A DNA stretch of 64,000 nucleotides. It comes from Octadecabacter temperatus. GTDB lineage: Bacteria; Pseudomonadota; Alphaproteobacteria; Rhodobacterales; Rhodobacteraceae. Shown piece after piece: positions 16,146 to 25,660 of this stretch. The stretch lies in the NCBI RefSeq assembly GCF_001187845.1, contig NZ_CP012160.1:248001-312000 (forward strand), read 5' to 3'. The notes under the pieces were generated by a model. That model ran no database searches and was not told the DNA's origin. It was given only the letters and a program-made list of their open reading frames with translations. A program made the translations under genes and the position numbers. How positions within the stretch are numbered: the stretch's first letter is position 1; each line of letters starts with the position of its first letter.

Positions 16146-17366
16146 ATGGCCCGTGTGACCCTGACCCCTGAGCTGATCCAGCAAACCTACAGCGCGATCC
16201 GCGATGCGACTATTCGCACGCCGACCATCCATGCGACGCGTTTGTCGATGCAGCTTGGGATTGATCTGTACCTCAAGCTTGAGAACCTCCAGCACACCAA
16301 CGCGTTCAAGGCCCGTGGAGCCTTGGCAAAGCTGCTGACGCTGACGGAAGCGCAAAAACAAGCGGGTGTGATTGCATGTAGCGCTGGGAACCACGCGCAG
16401 GGTGTGGCCTATCACGCGACTCGCCTTGGCATTGCCAGCACAATCGTTATGCCTGAAGGCACGCCCTTCAATAAGGTCAAACGCACTGAAGATTTTGGTG
16501 CGACGGTAATCCAGCACGGCACGGATTTTGACGACTCTGTGCAATTTACGCTCGACCTTGCGGCGAAGGATGGGCTGACGTTCATTCATCCGTTCGATGA
16601 TCCGGTGGTGGCTGCAGGGCAGGGGACCGTCGCGCTTGAAATGCTCGAGGACCAGCCGGACCTTGATGTCATCGTTGTTCCTGTTGGCGGTGGTGGGTTG
16701 ATTGCGGGGATGGCTGTCGCGGCGAAGTCCGTGAAGCCAGATGTTCAGATCATTGGCGCGCAGGCGGAAATTTTTGATGCCGTGAAATCCGCAGTCGACG
16801 GGACCCCGAACCATTTCGCGGGCGCGACCCTTGCGGAAGGGATCGCCGTAAAGGCACCAGCCGCCGCCAATGTTGAGATCATCAAATCCTTGGTGGATCG
16901 AATTGATGTGGCGAGTGAGGCAGAAATTGAAGACGCGGTGTTTGATCTGTTGTCAGCTGAGAAATTGGTTGCCGAAGGTGCCCCCGGGGCAGGGCTGGCT
17001 GTGATCAAGAACAATCTTGCGGCATATGCGGGCAAAAAGGTTGGTCTTGTGATCTGTGGCGGGAATATCGACAGTCGCTTATTGTCGACTCTCATCCTAC
17101 GCGGTTTGGTGCGCGATGGCCGCATCACCCGCCTAACATTTGAAATCGATGACACTCCGGGTCAGTTGGCGGACATTTCGCGCATCATCGGTGAAACGGG
17201 CGCCAACGTCGTTGAAGTTATCCACCAACGCATGATGCAATCGGTGTCGTTGAAACAGGCGGAGCTGGACGTGGTGATCGAAGCACGTGACATCGGGCAC
17301 GTCGAGGCCATCGTCGCCACCCTTCGCGGGCAGGGGTTCAAGGTGCGGACGGATAGCGGCGTTTAG
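16146..17366 (+). CDS. ilvA: Threonine ammonia-lyase (threonine dehydratase)
   Basis: 406 residues. PLP enzyme converting threonine to 2-oxobutyrate, first step to isoleucine. The PLP lysine is K55 in TNAFKARGAL; the PLP-phosphate loop is SAGNHAQG; GGGGLIAG is also present. The C-terminal part (about 325-400, TFEIDDTPGQLADISRIIGE) is a single ACT domain, as in the short, possibly catabolic type. Its stop overlaps the convergent acyltransferase by 4 bases. A decayed copy of its 5' end lies 1.2 kb upstream. Confidence 0.93.
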   Translation: MARVTLTPELIQQTYSAIRDATIRTPTIHATRLSMQLGIDLYLKLENLQHTNAFKARGALAKLLTLTEAQKQAGVIACSAGNHAQGVAYHATRLGIASTIVMPEGTPFNKVKRTEDFGATVIQHGTDFDDSVQFTLDLAAKDGLTFIHPFDDPVVAAGQGTVALEMLEDQPDLDVIVVPVGGGGLIAGMAVAAKSVKPDVQIIGAQAEIFDAVKSAVDGTPNHFAGATLAEGIAVKAPAAANVEIIKSLVDRIDVASEAEIEDAVFDLLSAEKLVAEGAPGAGLAVIKNNLAAYAGKKVGLVICGGNIDSRLLSTLILRGLVRDGRITRLTFEIDDTPGQLADISRIIGETGANVVEVIHQRMMQSVSLKQAELDVVIEARDIGHVEAIVATLRGQGFKVRTDSGV

Positions 17367-18466
17367 GGCTTAGCAAACCTAAGACGAAGCCACCGCGCTG
17401 CAGGTTTTTCAAAATATCGGTTTGTAAGATAGGCCACGCCAATACTGGCAGCCAAAAACGCAGGCAAAGCCCAGTAAGTCCCTGCAAAACTGCGATCGCC
17501 ACCGAACGCGACGTCCACGATGATCAACACGAAGATCTGAAGCGGAATGTGGACCAGATAAAGACTGTAACTGATATCGCCCAAAAACCGCACGACGCTG
17601 CCGGTTCTGCTGACGTGGTTTTCTAGCATTGCCATTGCTAGAACCACGCTACAGCAGGCCGAAATCAGAAAGGCATTGTGTTGTTGGTTCACAAACCCAA
17701 ACCACCCAAACGCAATCAGCCCGACTAAAAGAAGCCCGACCTTTGAGGATTGCCCGCCAAAGGCGCGAAAGGCGGCAAAACATGCGGAACCAGCGAAAAA
17801 GAATACCGCACACACAAACACCCATTGTCCGATAATGAATGCTTCGGGCCGAACTGTTAGGGCGGCGTAGGACGCGGCGGATAACAGTAAACTCATGATC
17901 AACGGATTGCGCTTTGTAAGTGGAAGCGTTGCGAAAAACAGAATGTAGACGAAAATCTCGGCAGAGACCGACCAGATTGGGGCGTTGAAACTGTTCCCGT
18001 CTGATAGGTTTAAACTGGTATCCAGCATGAAAACCTGAAGAACAAAGTGTTTTAGGTCGTTGTTACCCACAATTTGCCAATGCCCAGTGCCCTTTAGGCT
18101 GATGATCTGCAGAGCCGCGACGATAATCAGCGTTACGAAATGCAGCGGGTACAGTCGTGCAAACCGCGCGACTGCAAACTGCCTGAAATCCGTGCCTCGT
18201 GACCAATAGACATGGGCGAATACAAAACCTGAAATGACCCAGAACAGCCGAACAGCTTCTTCTCCGTATAGATAGATGGGCCAGAGGAATGTTGTGTAAG
18301 GCACGCTTTCAACGGCGACGGGTATAACCGGAACGTCCGCACTCGGCATATAGAAACGGGTATAGTGAAAAACGGCGATGCAAATCGCAGCAATACCGCG
18401 TAATGCGTCTATCCACCCGAAATAGGTCGGCACCTTTCGGTCTTGTGTTGAATGTAACGGTATCAA
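17363..18466 (-). CDS. Membrane acyltransferase (acyltransferase-3/OafA family)
   Basis: 367 residues with about ten hydrophobic helices. The N-terminal motif WIDALRGIAAICIAVFHYTR contains the conserved Arg and His of the family, which moves acyl groups (often O-acetyl) to surface sugars across the inner membrane. Typical later motifs (ISYSLYLVHIP near 300, RYFEKPAARWLR at the end) are intact. Convergent with ilvA, divergent from rplO. Substrate cannot be told. Confidence 0.85.
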   Translation of the reverse strand: MIPLHSTQDRKVPTYFGWIDALRGIAAICIAVFHYTRFYMPSADVPVIPVAVESVPYTTFLWPIYLYGEEAVRLFWVISGFVFAHVYWSRGTDFRQFAVARFARLYPLHFVTLIIVAALQIISLKGTGHWQIVGNNDLKHFVLQVFMLDTSLNLSDGNSFNAPIWSVSAEIFVYILFFATLPLTKRNPLIMSLLLSAASYAALTVRPEAFIIGQWVFVCAVFFFAGSACFAAFRAFGGQSSKVGLLLVGLIAFGWFGFVNQQHNAFLISACCSVVLAMAMLENHVSRTGSVVRFLGDISYSLYLVHIPLQIFVLIIVDVAFGGDRSFAGTYWALPAFLAASIGVAYLTNRYFEKPAARWLRLRFAKP

Positions 18467-18552
18467 AAACGGTACTGACCAATGCTAGGGAGATCGCCTT
18501 CAACGTGTCAGAGAAAGAGCGTTTTTGCTAGTTCGTTTCTGGGTTGCAATGC

Positions 18553-18581
18553 TTGACCGGCAAACCGCGCAGGTCTATACG
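18553..18581 (+). promoter_or_regulatory. Predicted sigma70 promoter for rplO-secY-adk
   Basis: TTGACC (18553-18558), exact 17-base spacer, TATACG (18576-18581), about 95 bases before rplO. Very similar to the rpmC promoter (same TATACG). Confidence 0.65.
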
Positions 18582-18674
18582 CCGCCAGTGGTCACATTTG
18601 TGTCCACTGATTCACATTAACGCCGCGTGCCTATTCCGTCGCTGGGATAGGTCTTCCGGCAAGGAGACAGCGAC

Positions 18675-19148
18675 ATGGTTAAGCTAAACGAACTTCACGA
18701 CAATCCAGGCGCAACGAAACCACGCAAGCGCGTTGGTCGTGGCCCGGGTTCCGGCACCGGTAAAATGGGTGGCCGTGGTATCAAAGGTCAAAAATCCCGT
18801 TCCGGTGTTGCTATTGGCGGCTACGAGGGCGGCCAAATGCCTTTGTACCAACGTCTGCCAAAGCGCGGCTTCAACAAGCCGAACCGCAAGAAATTTGCAG
18901 TTGTGAACCTTGGTCTGATCCAAAAGTTCATCGACGAAAAGAAACTCGACGGTAAAGTGATCACTGAAGATTCACTCGTTGCGTCCGGTCTTATCCGCCG
19001 CAAGCTCGACGGTATTCGCGTTCTTGCTAAGGGCGAAATCACAACAAAAGTTAGCATTGAAGTCACTGGTGCATCCGCTGGTGCGGTTGCTGCAGTTGAG
19101 AAAGCTGGCGGAAAATTGACCGTTAAGGCACCTGCTGCGGCGGAATAA
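18675..19148 (+). CDS. rplO: 50S ribosomal protein L15
   Basis: 157 residues starting [20 protein letters not shown] with the glycine-rich basic stretch [26 protein letters not shown] ribosome site. A hairpin separates it from secY. Confidence 0.98.
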   Translation: MVKLNELHDNPGATKPRKRVGRGPGSGTGKMGGRGIKGQKSRSGVAIGGYEGGQMPLYQRLPKRGFNKPNRKKFAVVNLGLIQKFIDEKKLDGKVITEDSLVASGLIRRKLDGIRVLAKGEITTKVSIEVTGASAGAVAAVEKAGGKLTVKAPAAAE

Positions 19149-19195
19149 CACCTTGTGAGGGGCGGCAACGCCCACTACATCGTTAATCGACTTAG

Positions 19196-19232
19196 ACGCC
19201 GCCGCTTGGTCACCCTTGCTGGCGGCGTTTTC
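19196..19232 (+). terminator. Hairpin with T-tail between rplO and secY
   Basis: ACGCCGCC (19196-19203) and GGCGGCGT (19221-19228) with TTTTC. A partial terminator or attenuator that would lower secY/adk relative to rplO. Confidence 0.6.
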
Positions 19233-19283
19233 ATAATTAGATCGAGCCCGCGTGGTTCACCCGAATAGATAGGCAACAAATCA

Positions 19284-20642
19284 ATGGCATCAGCAGCAGA
19301 GCAAATGGCCGCGAACACAAGCTGGAGCGCCTTTGGCCAAGCCAAAGAACTGCGTCAGCGCATCTTGTTCACGCTCGGTCTTCTCATTGTTTACCGCATC
19401 GGGACATATATTCCGGTTCCTGGCATCGACGCTGACCAGCTCCGCGCCTTCATGGATGAGGCGGCTGCGGGTATCGGTGGTATCCTGTCTATGTTCACGG
19501 GGGGTGCGTTGTCCCGCATGGGCATCTTTGCGCTCGGCATTATGCCCTACATCTCGGCGTCCATTATCGTGCAGTTGCTTGGCGCGATGTGGGAACCGCT
19601 GAAGAACCTCAAGAAAGAGGGCGAAGTCGGCCGCAAGAAGTTGAACCAATACACCCGTTACGGCACCGTGGTGCTGGCGACGTTCCAAGCGTTCGGGATG
19701 GCAAAGTCCCTTGAAGCAGGTGGGCTCGTCACCGATCCTGGCCTGTATTTCCAGGTCGCTTGCGTAATTACGCTTGTTGGCGGCACGATGTTCCTGATGT
19801 GGCTGGGTGAGCAAATCACTGCACGCGGCATTGGTAACGGTATTTCACTGATCATCTTCGTTGGTATTATTGCCGAAGTTCCAGCCGCACTGGCAGGCTT
19901 CCTTGCCCAAGGTCAGGAAACAAACAACTGGGGTCTTATCCTTGGGGTGTTTGCGATGGTCATCGCGATCCTTGCATTCGTTGTCTTCATGGAGCGCTCG
20001 CTGCGTAAGATCCACATTCAATACCCGCGCCGTCAGGTCGGCATGAAGGTGTTTGATGGCGGGTCTTCCCACCTGCCGATCAAGGTTAACCCAGCCGGTG
20101 TTATCCCAGCGATCTTTGCTTCCGCGTTGCTGCTGTTGCCGACGACATTGTCTACGTTCTCTGGCGGTGAGGCATCTGGCCCGATCATGTCCACGATCCT
20201 TGCGTACTTTGGCCCCGGCCAGCCGCTATACTTCGTGTTCTTCACAGCGATGATCGTGTTCTTCACGTACTTCTACACACGTGAAGTTGCGTTCAAGACG
20301 GATGAAGTTGCCGACAACCTGAAAAACCAGAATGGTTTCGTTCCGGGTATTCGCCCAGGTAAGCGTACGCAGGAATACCTTGATTACGTTGTGACACGTA
20401 TCTTGGTGCTTGGTTCCGGTTACCTTGCTCTCGTTTGTTTGCTACCTGAAATCCTGCGTAGCCAGTTTTCCATCCCGTTCTACTTTGGTGGTACTTCGGT
20501 GCTGATTATTGTGAGCGTTGGTATGGATACGATCCAACAAATCCAAAGCCATCTGCTTGCCCACCAGTACGAAGGCCTTATCGAAAAATCCCAACTGCGC
20601 GGTAAGCGTGGTGGCAAGAAGCGGAGTCCTCAGCGCAAATGA
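19284..20642 (+). CDS. secY: Preprotein translocase subunit SecY
   Basis: 452 residues, ten predicted transmembrane helices; the channel of the Sec translocon. Conserved parts include YIPVPGID near 45 and the cytosolic loop with [14 protein letters not shown] [20 protein letters not shown] at the C-terminus. Stop overlaps adk by 4 bases. Confidence 0.97.
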   Translation: MASAAEQMAANTSWSAFGQAKELRQRILFTLGLLIVYRIGTYIPVPGIDADQLRAFMDEAAAGIGGILSMFTGGALSRMGIFALGIMPYISASIIVQLLGAMWEPLKNLKKEGEVGRKKLNQYTRYGTVVLATFQAFGMAKSLEAGGLVTDPGLYFQVACVITLVGGTMFLMWLGEQITARGIGNGISLIIFVGIIAEVPAALAGFLAQGQETNNWGLILGVFAMVIAILAFVVFMERSLRKIHIQYPRRQVGMKVFDGGSSHLPIKVNPAGVIPAIFASALLLLPTTLSTFSGGEASGPIMSTILAYFGPGQPLYFVFFTAMIVFFTYFYTREVAFKTDEVADNLKNQNGFVPGIRPGKRTQEYLDYVVTRILVLGSGYLALVCLLPEILRSQFSIPFYFGGTSVLIIVSVGMDTIQQIQSHLLAHQYEGLIEKSQLRGKRGGKKRSPQRK

Positions 20643-21220
20643 TCAATATTATTCTTCTCGGACCACCCGGAGCCGGCAAAGGCACTCAAGCACAAAAGCT
20701 CGTTGATGAACGTGGCATGGTGCAGTTGAGTACTGGTGACATGCTGCGCGCGGCACGTACATCCGGCACTGAAATGGGCAACATGGTTGCTGGTGTTATG
20801 GACCGTGGAGAATTGGTTACTGATGAGATCGTCATCGGATTGATCCGCGAACAGCTTGAAGCAGGTGGCGATCACGGTGGCTTCATCTTTGATGGCTTCC
20901 CACGCACTTTGGCACAGGCTGATGCATTGGGCGCGCTGCTTGAGGAAGTTGACCAGACGCTAGAACACGCAATTGAACTCGCTGTGAATGATGACGTTCT
21001 CGTTGAGCGCATCTTGGGTCGCGCTGCTGACGCTGTTGCAGCTGGTGGAACAGCGCGTGCGGACGACAACGAAGAGTCGCTCAAGATTCGTCTCATGGCC
21101 TACTACAAACAGACATCCCCGCTGATCGGTTATTACCACGCAAAGGGCAAATTGCGGTCTGTTGATGGTCTGGGAACGATGGACGGCGTCGCTGCCGAGA
21201 TTGCTGGCGTTCTGGGATAA
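20639..21220 (+). CDS. adk: Adenylate kinase
   Basis: 193 residues. P-loop GPPGAGKGT at the N-terminus, STGDMLRAA, and [11 protein letters not shown]. Interconverts ATP+AMP and 2 ADP. The LID is the short form ([20 protein letters not shown]) without zinc cysteines, as usual in alphaproteobacteria. Last gene of the rplO unit. Confidence 0.96.
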   Translation: MINIILLGPPGAGKGTQAQKLVDERGMVQLSTGDMLRAARTSGTEMGNMVAGVMDRGELVTDEIVIGLIREQLEAGGDHGGFIFDGFPRTLAQADALGALLEEVDQTLEHAIELAVNDDVLVERILGRAADAVAAGGTARADDNEESLKIRLMAYYKQTSPLIGYYHAKGKLRSVDGLGTMDGVAAEIAGVLG

Positions 21221-21232
21221 ATCTCACAGGGG

Positions 21233-21261
21233 TTGACGCACTCTCTTAACCCTCCTAAACA
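21233..21261 (+). promoter_or_regulatory. Predicted sigma70 promoter for rpsM-rpsK-rpoA-rplQ
   Basis: TTGACG (21233-21238), 17-base spacer, TAAACA (21256-21261), starting 12 bases after the adk stop, with a 145-base leader to rpsM. Confidence 0.5.
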
Positions 21262-21406
21262 GCGCCGTTCCCACAAGGAACGCGCCTGAGTCGCTCTTAG
21301 GCGAAACACCTCGATATGACTTAAGGTCGGCAGCAATACGCTCCGGCCTTACGTTGTGAAAAAAGGGTCTGGAATGACGGACCCGCAACGAAAAGGAATT
21401 GCACAC

Positions 21407-21775
21407 GTGGCACGTATTGCCGGCGTAAACATCCCGACTGCAAAGCGGGCTGTTATTGCCTTAACCTACATCACCGGAATCGGTAACACCTCCGCAAAAG
21501 CTATTTGCGAAGCCGTTAAGATCGACCTCACACGTCGCGTTAACGAATTGTCCGACGCCGAAGTTCTCGCGATCCGCGAGCACATTGACGCAAACTACAC
21601 AGTAGAAGGCGACCTGCGCCGCGAAGTTCAGATGAACATCAAGCGCGCTATGGATCTCGGTTCTTACCGTGGCCTGCGTCACCGTCGTAACCTGCCCGTT
21701 CGCGGTCAGCGTACATCCACAAACGCACGTACTCGCAAAGGCCCTGCAAAGGCCATTGCTGGTAAGAAGAAATAA
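21407..21775 (+). CDS. rpsM: 30S ribosomal protein S13
   Basis: 122 residues from GTG at 21407, chosen because [15 protein letters not shown] is the universal S13 N-terminus and AAAGGAA precedes it; an upstream in-frame ATG at 21356 would add 17 non-conserved residues. The basic C-terminal tail is complete. Confidence 0.96.
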   Translation: MARIAGVNIPTAKRAVIALTYITGIGNTSAKAICEAVKIDLTRRVNELSDAEVLAIREHIDANYTVEGDLRREVQMNIKRAMDLGSYRGLRHRRNLPVRGQRTSTNARTRKGPAKAIAGKKK

Positions 21776-21790
21776 GGGAGGGCTAAACTG

Positions 21791-22180
21791 ATGGCACGCG
21801 AACCTAAACGCACCAAGAAGAAGGTCTCCAAGAACATCGCCGCTGGCGTTGCTCACGTGAATTCTTCGTTCAACAACACAAAAATCCTGATTTCCGACGT
21901 ACAGGGCAACGCGATCTCTTGGTCGTCTGCTGGTACAATGGGCTTCAAGGGCTCACGTAAGTCCACACCTTATGCAGCACAGATGGCTGCTGAAGATGCG
22001 GCTAAGAAAGCACAAGAACACGGCGTTAAGACGCTGGAAGTCGAAGTGCAGGGTCCTGGCTCCGGTCGTGAATCCGCATTGCGCGCATTGGCTGCTGTTG
22101 GTCTCAACATCACATCTATCCGTGACGTTACACCAATGGCGCACAACGGCTGCCGCCCACCAAAGCGTCGCCGCGTCTAA
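21791..22180 (+). CDS. rpsK: 30S ribosomal protein S11
   Basis: 129 residues with [20 protein letters not shown] and the C-terminal [12 protein letters not shown]. Platform protein of the 30S subunit. AGGGAGGGC ribosome site region before the start. Confidence 0.98.
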   Translation: MAREPKRTKKKVSKNIAAGVAHVNSSFNNTKILISDVQGNAISWSSAGTMGFKGSRKSTPYAAQMAAEDAAKKAQEHGVKTLEVEVQGPGSGRESALRALAAVGLNITSIRDVTPMAHNGCRPPKRRRV

Positions 22181-22194
22181 ACTATCCTAACGCC

Positions 22195-22224
22195 TTGGGG
22201 TTCGCAGTTCGTCTGCGGCCCCAA
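22195..22224 (+). repeat. Hairpin between rpsK and rpoA
   Basis: TTGGGG (22195-22200) pairs with CCCCAA (22219-22224), with an inner CGCAG/CTGCG stem. The following TCCGTCATTTT is only weakly T-rich, so it may attenuate or mark a processing site before rpoA. Confidence 0.55.
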
Positions 22225-22290
22225 TCCGTCATTTTAACCTCGGGCGTTTGCCTTTTTGGACATGAAAGGCAGACAAGAATGGAGGGACAC

Positions 22291-23307
22291 ATGATCCACA
22301 AGAACTGGGCTGAGTTGATTAAGCCAACTCAATTGGAAGTTAAGCCAGGCAACGATCCTGCGCGTCAGGCAACAGTGATTGCCGAACCGCTTGAGCGTGG
22401 CTTTGGTCTGACACTTGGTAACGCACTGCGCCGCATTTTGATGAGCTCCCTTCAGGGTGCTGCCATCACTGCTGTTCAGATCGACAACGTGCTGCACGAA
22501 TTCTCCAGCATCTCTGGTGTTCGCGAAGACGTCACTGACGTTGTTCTGAACCTCAAGGGCGTTGCGATCCGTATGGAAGTTGAAGGCCCGAAGCGTTTGC
22601 AAGTGCAAGCTAAGGGTCCTGGCGTTGTTACTGCTGGTGACATCTCTGAATCCGCGGGCATCGAAATCCTGAACAAAGACCACATCATCTGTCACCTCGA
22701 CGATGGCGCTGACTTGTACATGGAACTGACTGTAAACACCGGTAACGGCTATGTTGCAGCAGACAAGAACAAGCCAGAAGATGCGCCAATCGGCATGATG
22801 GCGATTGATGCGATCTACTCACCTGTCAAGAAAGTCTCTTATGACGTTCAGCCGACACGTGAAGGTCAGGTTCTGGACTATGACAAGCTGACCATGAAGG
22901 TCGAAACAGACGGTTCTATCACGCCGGACGACGCTGTAGCATTCGCTGCACGCATCCTGCAGGACCAGCTGTCCATCTTCGTGAACTTCGATGAGCCTGA
23001 GTCCGCACAAGCTGCGAACGACGACGATGGCCTCGAGTTCAATCCGCTTCTGTTGAAGAAGGTTGATGAGCTTGAGCTTTCTGTTCGTTCCGCGAACTGC
23101 CTGAAGAACGACAATATAGTGTATATCGGCGATCTCATTCAGAAGACCGAAGCAGAAATGCTACGTACACCGAACTTTGGCCGTAAGTCTTTGAACGAAA
23201 TCAAAGAAGTACTGTCAGGGATGGGTCTGCACCTCGGCATGGACGTTGAGGACTGGCCACCGGACAACATCGAAGATCTTGCGAAGAAATTCGAAGACTC
23301 CTTCTAA
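22291..23307 (+). CDS. rpoA: RNA polymerase alpha subunit
   Basis: 338 residues from ATG at 22291 (GGAGGGAC ribosome site); a longer frame starting in the rpsK-rpoA gap is not used. The N-terminal assembly domain ([20 protein letters not shown]) and C-terminal DNA-binding domain ([16 protein letters not shown]) are both intact, the latter contacting UP elements and activators. Confidence 0.98.
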   Translation: MIHKNWAELIKPTQLEVKPGNDPARQATVIAEPLERGFGLTLGNALRRILMSSLQGAAITAVQIDNVLHEFSSISGVREDVTDVVLNLKGVAIRMEVEGPKRLQVQAKGPGVVTAGDISESAGIEILNKDHIICHLDDGADLYMELTVNTGNGYVAADKNKPEDAPIGMMAIDAIYSPVKKVSYDVQPTREGQVLDYDKLTMKVETDGSITPDDAVAFAARILQDQLSIFVNFDEPESAQAANDDDGLEFNPLLLKKVDELELSVRSANCLKNDNIVYIGDLIQKTEAEMLRTPNFGRKSLNEIKEVLSGMGLHLGMDVEDWPPDNIEDLAKKFEDSF

Positions 23308-23318
23308 AGAATACGGCT

Positions 23319-23338
23319 GGGGGGCTACATGGCCCCCC
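23319..23338 (+). repeat. G/C-rich hairpin after rpoA
   Basis: GGGGGGC, short loop, GGCCCCCC immediately after the rpoA stop. No T-run, so transcription into rplQ is probably only slowed. Confidence 0.5.
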
Positions 23339-23440
23339 GCTAACGACCTTGGTCACATGACCCAATGAGAGTACTCGACACGCATCGGGTGCCAGACAAA
23401 GCAAAACAGCCCGTAGAGGGCACATTATTGGAGAAGACAC

Positions 23441-23860
23441 ATGCGTCACGCAAAAGGTTACCGCCGCCTAAACCGTACTCACGAACACCGTAAGGCTTTG
23501 TGGGCTAACATGGCTGGCTCGCTCATCGAACATGAGCAAATCAAAACAACGTTGCCTAAGGCAAAAGAACTGCGCCCAATCATCGAAAAGATGATCACAT
23601 TGGCGAAACGCGGCGATCTGCACGCACGTCGTCAGGCAAACGCACAGTTGAAGCAAGACAAGTATGTCGCGAAATTGTTCGACATCTTGGGCCCACGCTA
23701 CAAAGACCGCCAAGGTGGTTACGTGCGCGTTATGAAGGCCGGCTTCCGCTACGGTGACATGGCGCCAATGGCGATCATCGAATTCGTAGACCGCGACGTT
23801 GACGCAAAAGGCGCAGGCGACAAAGCCCGCGTTGCTGCTGAAGAAGCCGCAGAAGCGTAA
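23441..23860 (+). CDS. rplQ: 50S ribosomal protein L17
   Basis: 139 residues starting [20 protein letters not shown]. Ends in an alanine-rich acidic tail (AAEEAAEA) common in this group. Last gene of the ribosomal cluster, closed by a terminator. Confidence 0.98.
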   Translation: MRHAKGYRRLNRTHEHRKALWANMAGSLIEHEQIKTTLPKAKELRPIIEKMITLAKRGDLHARRQANAQLKQDKYVAKLFDILGPRYKDRQGGYVRVMKAGFRYGDMAPMAIIEFVDRDVDAKGAGDKARVAAEEAAEA

Positions 23861-23878
23861 GCGACCCAAATAGATTTA

Positions 23879-23912
23879 GCGAAGGCCCGTCTGTTTCAGG
23901 CGGGCCTTTCGC
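23879..23912 (+). terminator. Terminator after rplQ
   Basis: GCGAAGGCCCG and CGGGCCTTTCGC form an 11-bp stem with one bulge. The T-tract is short (TTT within the stem, then GTTGT). Ends the alpha operon. Confidence 0.65.
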
Positions 23913-23947
23913 GTTGTACCACTTGGTTTAGGAGCCTACGTTGCAGC

Positions 23948-25255
23948 ATGGCTGATCTTTTCGACACCGGAGCATCCGTTCCCGAAACTGCACCGCGCCC
24001 GTTGGCTGACCGCCTGCGTCCGCGCAATTTGGGTGAGGTGATCGGCCAAGAGCAGGTTCTCGGCCCTGAGGCTCCGCTCGGCGTGATGCTGGCTTCCGGA
24101 TCATTGTCGTCGCTCATCTTTTGGGGGCCGCCCGGTGTTGGAAAAACGACAATCGCGCGATTGCTCGCGGATGAAACCGATCTGCACTTCATCCAGATCA
24201 GCGCGATTTTTACGGGTGTGCCTGAGCTTCGCAAAGTATTCGAGGCCGCTAAGATACGCCGTCAAAACGGTAAGGGTACATTGCTGTTCGTCGACGAGAT
24301 CCACCGTTTTAATAAAGCTCAGCAAGACGGGTTTCTGCCCCACATGGAGGACGGCACCATTTTGCTTGTCGGCGCCACCACGGAAAACCCAAGCTTTGAG
24401 CTGAACGCTGCGGTTTTGTCACGCTCGCAGGTATTGGTCCTCGAGCGCTTGTCTCTGGCGGACCTTGAACGCATGGCGCAACGCGCCGAGGCTGAGCTTG
24501 ACCGTAAGCTGCCATTGGATGGTCCCGCGCGTGAAAATCTGTTGGAAATGGCGGACGGGGACGGGCGCGCGCTTTTGAACCTGATTGAACAGGTCGCGGC
24601 GTGGAAGGTGGACGGCAAGCTCGACACCGATGCCCTGACGACCCGTCTGATGAAACGCGCAGCGCGTTACGACAAGTCAGGTGACGAGCATTACAACCTT
24701 ATCTCCGCCCTTCATAAGTCTGTGCGCGGGTCCGACCCAGATGCAGCGCTTTACTGGTTTGCGCGGATGCTGAAGGGCGGCGAAGACCCACGTTTTCTTG
24801 CGCGACGGATTACGCGCATGGCTGTTGAAGATATCGGATTGGCTGACCCACAGGCGCAACATGTTTGCCTGCAAGCTTGGCAAACCTACGAACGTCTGGG
24901 CAGCCCTGAAGGGGAACTCGCCCTTGCGCAGGCGCTGACGTATCTCGCTCTCGCCCCGAAATCCAACGCTGTTTATGTCGCGTATAAGGCGGCGATGAAT
25001 GCGGCGACGCAAACGGGGTCGGAACCGCCGCCCAAACATATCCTTAATGCGCCAACGTCTCTGATGAAGGACATCGGATATGGGGATGGCTATGCCTATG
25101 ACCATGACGCTGAAGACGGGTTCAGCGGTGCCAACTACTTCCCCGATGGCATGAAACGTGGCGTCTATTACCTGCCTGTTGATCGCGGGTTTGAACGTGA
25201 TTTAAAGAAGCGCGTGGATTATTTCGCCAAGCTACGTGACAAGCGCAACGGTTGA
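23948..25255 (+). CDS. rarA: Replication-associated recombination protein RarA (MgsA)
   Basis: 435 residues. AAA+ ATPase related to clamp loaders, acting at stalled forks. Walker A GPPGVGKTT (about 60), Walker B LFVDEIHRFNKAQQD, sensor GATTENPSFELN, and the C-terminal tetramerisation region (LAPKSNAVYVAYKAAM) are all present. Starts 36 bases after the rplQ terminator and runs into crcB. Confidence 0.95.
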   Translation: MADLFDTGASVPETAPRPLADRLRPRNLGEVIGQEQVLGPEAPLGVMLASGSLSSLIFWGPPGVGKTTIARLLADETDLHFIQISAIFTGVPELRKVFEAAKIRRQNGKGTLLFVDEIHRFNKAQQDGFLPHMEDGTILLVGATTENPSFELNAAVLSRSQVLVLERLSLADLERMAQRAEAELDRKLPLDGPARENLLEMADGDGRALLNLIEQVAAWKVDGKLDTDALTTRLMKRAARYDKSGDEHYNLISALHKSVRGSDPDAALYWFARMLKGGEDPRFLARRITRMAVEDIGLADPQAQHVCLQAWQTYERLGSPEGELALAQALTYLALAPKSNAVYVAYKAAMNAATQTGSEPPPKHILNAPTSLMKDIGYGDGYAYDHDAEDGFSGANYFPDGMKRGVYYLPVDRGFERDLKKRVDYFAKLRDKRNG

Positions 25256-25285
25256 CTCTGTGCGTTGAGCGCATATGACGCCCCG

Positions 25286-25660
25286 ATGATACCAACTGTC
25301 CTTCAAGTCGCCCTTGGCGGTGCCATCGGTGCCGCAGCCCGCTACGGCGTGGGCGTGGCCTTGTTCCGTCCGGGCGGTGGTTTCCCGCTTGGTGTCTTGG
25401 CTGTGAACATCATTGGTTCGTTCTTGATGGGTGTCGCTGTCGTCTATCTGGGGCAAAAGATGCTGAGCCACCTTAACCCGTTTTTGATGACGGGTATCTT
25501 GGGCGGCTTCACAACGTTCTCGGCATTTTCGCTCGAGGCCTATACCCTGTTTGAGCGTGGCGAGGTTGGCCAAGCGGCAACCTACGTTATCCTATCCGTC
25601 GTTCTATCCATCGCGGCACTCGTCGCGGGAATTTTAATCATGCGAGGAGTGCTGGCATGA
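25286..25660 (+). CDS. crcB: Fluoride channel CrcB/Fluc
   Basis: 124 residues from ATG at 25286; an upstream TTG at 25265 gives a longer but unconserved start. Four membrane helices with GGAIGAAARYG and the pore motif GGFTTFSAFSLE. Exports fluoride as a dual-topology dimer. No fluoride riboswitch is obvious upstream. Overlaps rluC by 4 bases. Confidence 0.93.
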   Translation: MIPTVLQVALGGAIGAAARYGVGVALFRPGGGFPLGVLAVNIIGSFLMGVAVVYLGQKMLSHLNPFLMTGILGGFTTFSAFSLEAYTLFERGEVGQAATYVILSVVLSIAALVAGILIMRGVLA

